A DNA stretch of 34,157 bases. Source: Nitrospira sp. (GTDB lineage: Bacteria > Nitrospirota > Nitrospiria > Nitrospirales > Nitrospiraceae). The translations under genes were made by a program, and so were the position numbers. A model generated the notes under the pieces. The model saw nothing but the letters and a program-made list of their open reading frames with translations, did not search any database and was not told the DNA's origin. Location of the stretch: the NCBI GenBank assembly GCA_029881435.1, contig JAOUMR010000030.1, positions 1-34,157 on the forward strand. Reading direction: 5' to 3'. Positions 31,986 through 34,157 of the stretch are shown piece after piece (the first letter of the stretch is position 1; each line of letters begins with the position of its first letter).

Positions 31986-32390
31986 TCACGGGTGTGCCGA
32001 CCGTGTACGCGCTCGCTCGACATAGCTCAGCAAGGTTTCTCGCTTGAACGGCTTCAGGACGTACTCCTGCACCTTGAGAGCAGCCGCCTTCTTGATGGAT
32101 TGCGGATCGGTGACGCCCGTCAGCATGACCACCGGCACGTGCTCCCAGTCGGGTGTGGCCCGGATCGTCTCCAGAATCGCGATGCCATCGACATGGGGTA
32201 ATTGAATATAGAGCAGCACGAGCGACGGGGCCGGCATCAAGGCGATCTTCTCCAGCGCGACCTGGCCATCCGGGGCATGCACGACGTGATATCCCTGTTC
32301 CTTCATGATCAGCGTGACGAGCTCGGCCGTATCTGGTTCATCCTCGACAAGCAGCAGGTGCGGTGTGTCTCGTGAGGGCTGGTCGTTCAT
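31986..32390 (-). CDS. receiver-domain protein with Tyr in place of the phospho-acceptor Asp
   Basis: A 134-aa single REC domain: HLLLVEDEPDTAELVTLIM with intact acidic residues, switch Thr in VVMLTGVTDP and Lys in QEYVLKPFKRET. The acceptor position, however, is Tyr61 (LVLLYIQLPHVDG; codon TAT at 32208-32210), where GAT would encode Asp. It cannot be phosphorylated in the normal way, so it may be a constitutive or ligand-controlled pseudo-receiver, or carry a recent inactivating mutation. It lies 15 bases after the kinase's restored stop and is surely co-expressed with it. Confidence 0.9.
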   Translation of the reverse strand: MNDQPSRDTPHLLLVEDEPDTAELVTLIMKEQGYHVVHAPDGQVALEKIALMPAPSLVLLYIQLPHVDGIAILETIRATPDWEHVPVVMLTGVTDPQSIKKAAALKVQEYVLKPFKRETLLSYVERARTRSAHP

Positions 32391-32405
32391 AGAGGGCTCC
32401 TTGCG

Positions 32406-34157
32406 CTAGGCCGCCTGGCCCGCTGAGGCGGTTCCATATTGGCTGATCGCCGTGAGGAGCGTCTTCTTCCTGATCGGTTTCGTCAGATGCGCTGTGCAAC
32501 CGGCGGCCAGGCTCTTGTCTGATTCTTCTTTGAGTGCATTCGCCGTGAGGGCCACGATCAGTGTGGGCCTGCGCTGGTTGCTCGCGTTCCCATTGGCGAA
32601 TGGCCGCCGTGGCTTGGAGACCGTCCATGACCGGCATCTGCATGTCCATGAACACTAGATCGTACTCCGATGATTGAAATTTTTGGACGGCGATCGCGCC
32701 GTTTTCGGCCTCCTCGATCTGGTACGGCGTGTCTTTGAGGAACAACGCCACCACATCGCGGTTGTCTTCCAGATCTTCGACAAGCAAGATGCGGAGCGGC
32801 GGCAGTACAGACGATTCCGTGTCGACTTGAGCCGGTGTGGTCGCCACGGGCACGGGAGTGGAGGAAGGCTGGCTCAGCGCGATCGCCAGCGATTCCAGCA
32901 GCCGTGTGCGGCTGACGGGCTTGTAGGCATAGGCCGTGATGCCCAGCTCGTCCTTGCCTTGATAGGCTTCTCCGCGAATATCCGAGGCATGCATGATCAG
33001 CGGCAGCGAAGCATAGGCGGGCCGTTCGCGAATGGCCTGTGCTAGCTCCAGCCCATTCATGTCGGGCATATGATAGTCCAGGATCGCAAGGACGATCGGT
33101 TCACCCATGCGCTGGGCTTGGTCCAGTTCCGCCAGGGCCGCGGCCCCGCTGTCCGCCTCGATCACTAGGGCCCCCAGCCGGCTGAGGTGGATTCGAGCGA
33201 CCAGCCGATTCGTACTGGTGTCGTCGACGACGAGAATGCGGCGCCCGCGAATGTCTGGGACGGGCGGCTTGGGAGCGGTGTCGGGTGTGGGGGCTTCCGG
33301 CAGACGCACAACGAAGGAAAAGGTGCTGCCGACTCCAGGGCGACTGTCGACATCGATGCGACCGTTCATGAGTTCCACGAGGCGCTTGGTAATGCTCAGG
33401 CCGAGGCCGCTACCGCCATACTTGCGGGTCGACGAGGAATCGAGCTGGGTGAAGCGGTCGAAGATCGTCTGGAGTTGCTCCTGCGCAATCCCGATCCCTG
33501 TGTCGGTCACCGAGCAGCGGAACGACCCCGATTCGGACTCCGCTGGCTCGACACGAATCACCACCTCTCCTCGTTCTGTGAATTTGATGGCATTGCTGAC
33601 CAGGTTCACGAGGACCTGGCGAAGGCGCGCGGGATCGCCGGTCACAAAGACAGGAACGTCCGGATGCACGAGCGCCACGAGTTCGAGTTTTTTAGCCCGG
33701 GCACGGACGGCCATGATCTCGGCGGTCTTGTCGACCAGATCATGGAGATCGAACGGCACGGACTCGAGGGTCACCTGCTCGGATTCGATCTTGGAGATAT
33801 CCAGGATGTCGTTGATCAACTCAAGCAGGTTCGTCGAGGCGCGCGTCAGCCGTCCGACATACTGTCCCTGGTCCGGCGCGAGCGGGGTTTCTTGGAGTAA
33901 TTCCGCCATCCCAACGATCGCGTTCATGGGCGTGCGGATTTCATGGCTCATCGAAGCCAGAAACGCGCTCTTGGCCCGTGTCGCCGCCATGGCCTTGTCA
34001 TGTGCCGCCACCAGGTCTCGATTGCGGAGCTCTAGCAGGCTGCGGAAAAAGGCGACGTGAAGGAGGTAGAAGCGCCCCAAGTTCGGTCGGGCGTCGCCTC
34101 GAAGTCCGTCCGTGCGGGGCGCCCTCCCACCGTGGACACCCACAGTGGGCGACGGGG
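32406..34157 (-). CDS. hybrid sensor histidine kinase (partial, frameshifted near the end)
   Basis: The reading frame is open to the window edge, so the sensor part is missing. Present in order are HisKA (SMSHEIRTPMNAIVGMAELL), HATPase (VNLVSNAIKFTERGEV, DTGIGIAQ, YGGSGLGLSITKR), a first receiver (ILVVDDTSTN, acceptor in LAILDYHMPDMNG, KPVSRT) and a second receiver (ILLVEDLEDNRDV, FMDMQMPVMDG). After REQ the frame is lost: dropping one base near 32577 gives QRRPTLIVALTANALKEE and AHLTKPIRKK, the expected switch Thr and Lys, and a stop at 32406. Uncorrected, it runs to 32338 and overlaps the next gene by 53 bases. Confidence 0.88.

Noticed and set aside
33107-34060. 317-aa plus-strand open frame
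   Set aside because: It is antisense to the hybrid kinase, whose HisKA, HATPase and receiver motifs are unmistakable; the antisense translation is Ser/Arg/Thr-rich with no motif.

Overview
The window looks like a chromosomal stretch from a GC-rich, free-living, respiring bacterium. The gene mix best fits a Nitrospira-like member of the Nitrospirota: many tandem-domain universal stress proteins, a small DUF2934 protein, a PPi-type phosphofructokinase, a rubrerythrin/Fe-S/DUF3501 cluster, c-type cytochrome and cupredoxin genes, and a hybrid kinase with stand-alone receivers. That taxonomic call is inference from content; there is no rRNA or other marker here. No tRNA, rRNA, CRISPR array, prophage or complete insertion sequence was seen.

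Layout. (1) 1-1549: arsenic cassette arsR-arsM, with the same ATCAA-N6-TTGxT inverted repeat in front of each gene. (2) 1692-3340: APH-fold phosphotransferase and APS-kinase-like P-loop kinase, overlapping ATGA. (3) 3448-7119: SWIM zinc-finger SNF2 helicase whose reading frame carries a REP-like palindrome pair. (4) 7239-7536: DUF2442 gene broken by one extra base. (5) 7581-13239, minus strand: eight tightly packed genes, in transcription order a 31-aa membrane peptide, tandem Usp, FmdB-type zinc ribbon, cytochrome c, nicotinamidase, nicotinate phosphoribosyltransferase, a pentapeptide-repeat protein and a dienelactone-hydrolase-like enzyme. The last four are joined by ATGA overlaps. (6) 13240-13544: a divergent control region with a consensus sigma-54 site facing right, a near-consensus one facing left, and a perfect 10-bp inverted repeat between them. 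(7) 13545-20181, plus strand: Usp, cupredoxin, tandem Usp, DUF2934, an unknown 463-aa protein, PPi-PFK, tandem Usp and a MarR regulator with a Cys/His-rich tail. (8) 20204-21302, minus: two lipoproteins. (9) 21545-24809, plus: rubrerythrin, GlpC/HdrD-like Fe-S protein, DUF3501 and a tandem PTPS/QueD-fold protein, then a 58-aa membrane protein. (10) 25204-27191, minus: two paralogous His-rich periplasmic proteins, a thioredoxin-like protein and a peroxiredoxin. (11) 27366-29994, minus: typA/bipA and a downstream gene of unknown function. (12) 30205-34157, minus: a multi-part phosphorelay with a hybrid histidine kinase (open at the window edge and frameshifted near its end), a receiver whose phospho-acceptor Asp is Tyr, an HPt protein and two more receivers.

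How it fits together. Regions 5-7 read as one stress/energy-limitation island: Usp proteins, NAD salvage, PPi-saving glycolysis and small periplasmic electron carriers are arranged around a divergent promoter region that appears to use sigma-54. Regions 9 and 10 add peroxide and thiol defence. Region 12 is a signalling module with no DNA-binding output domain, so its output is probably protein-protein. The strongest candidates for something undescribed are the sigma-54/inverted-repeat architecture at 13240-13544 and the phosphorelay with a Tyr-substituted receiver.
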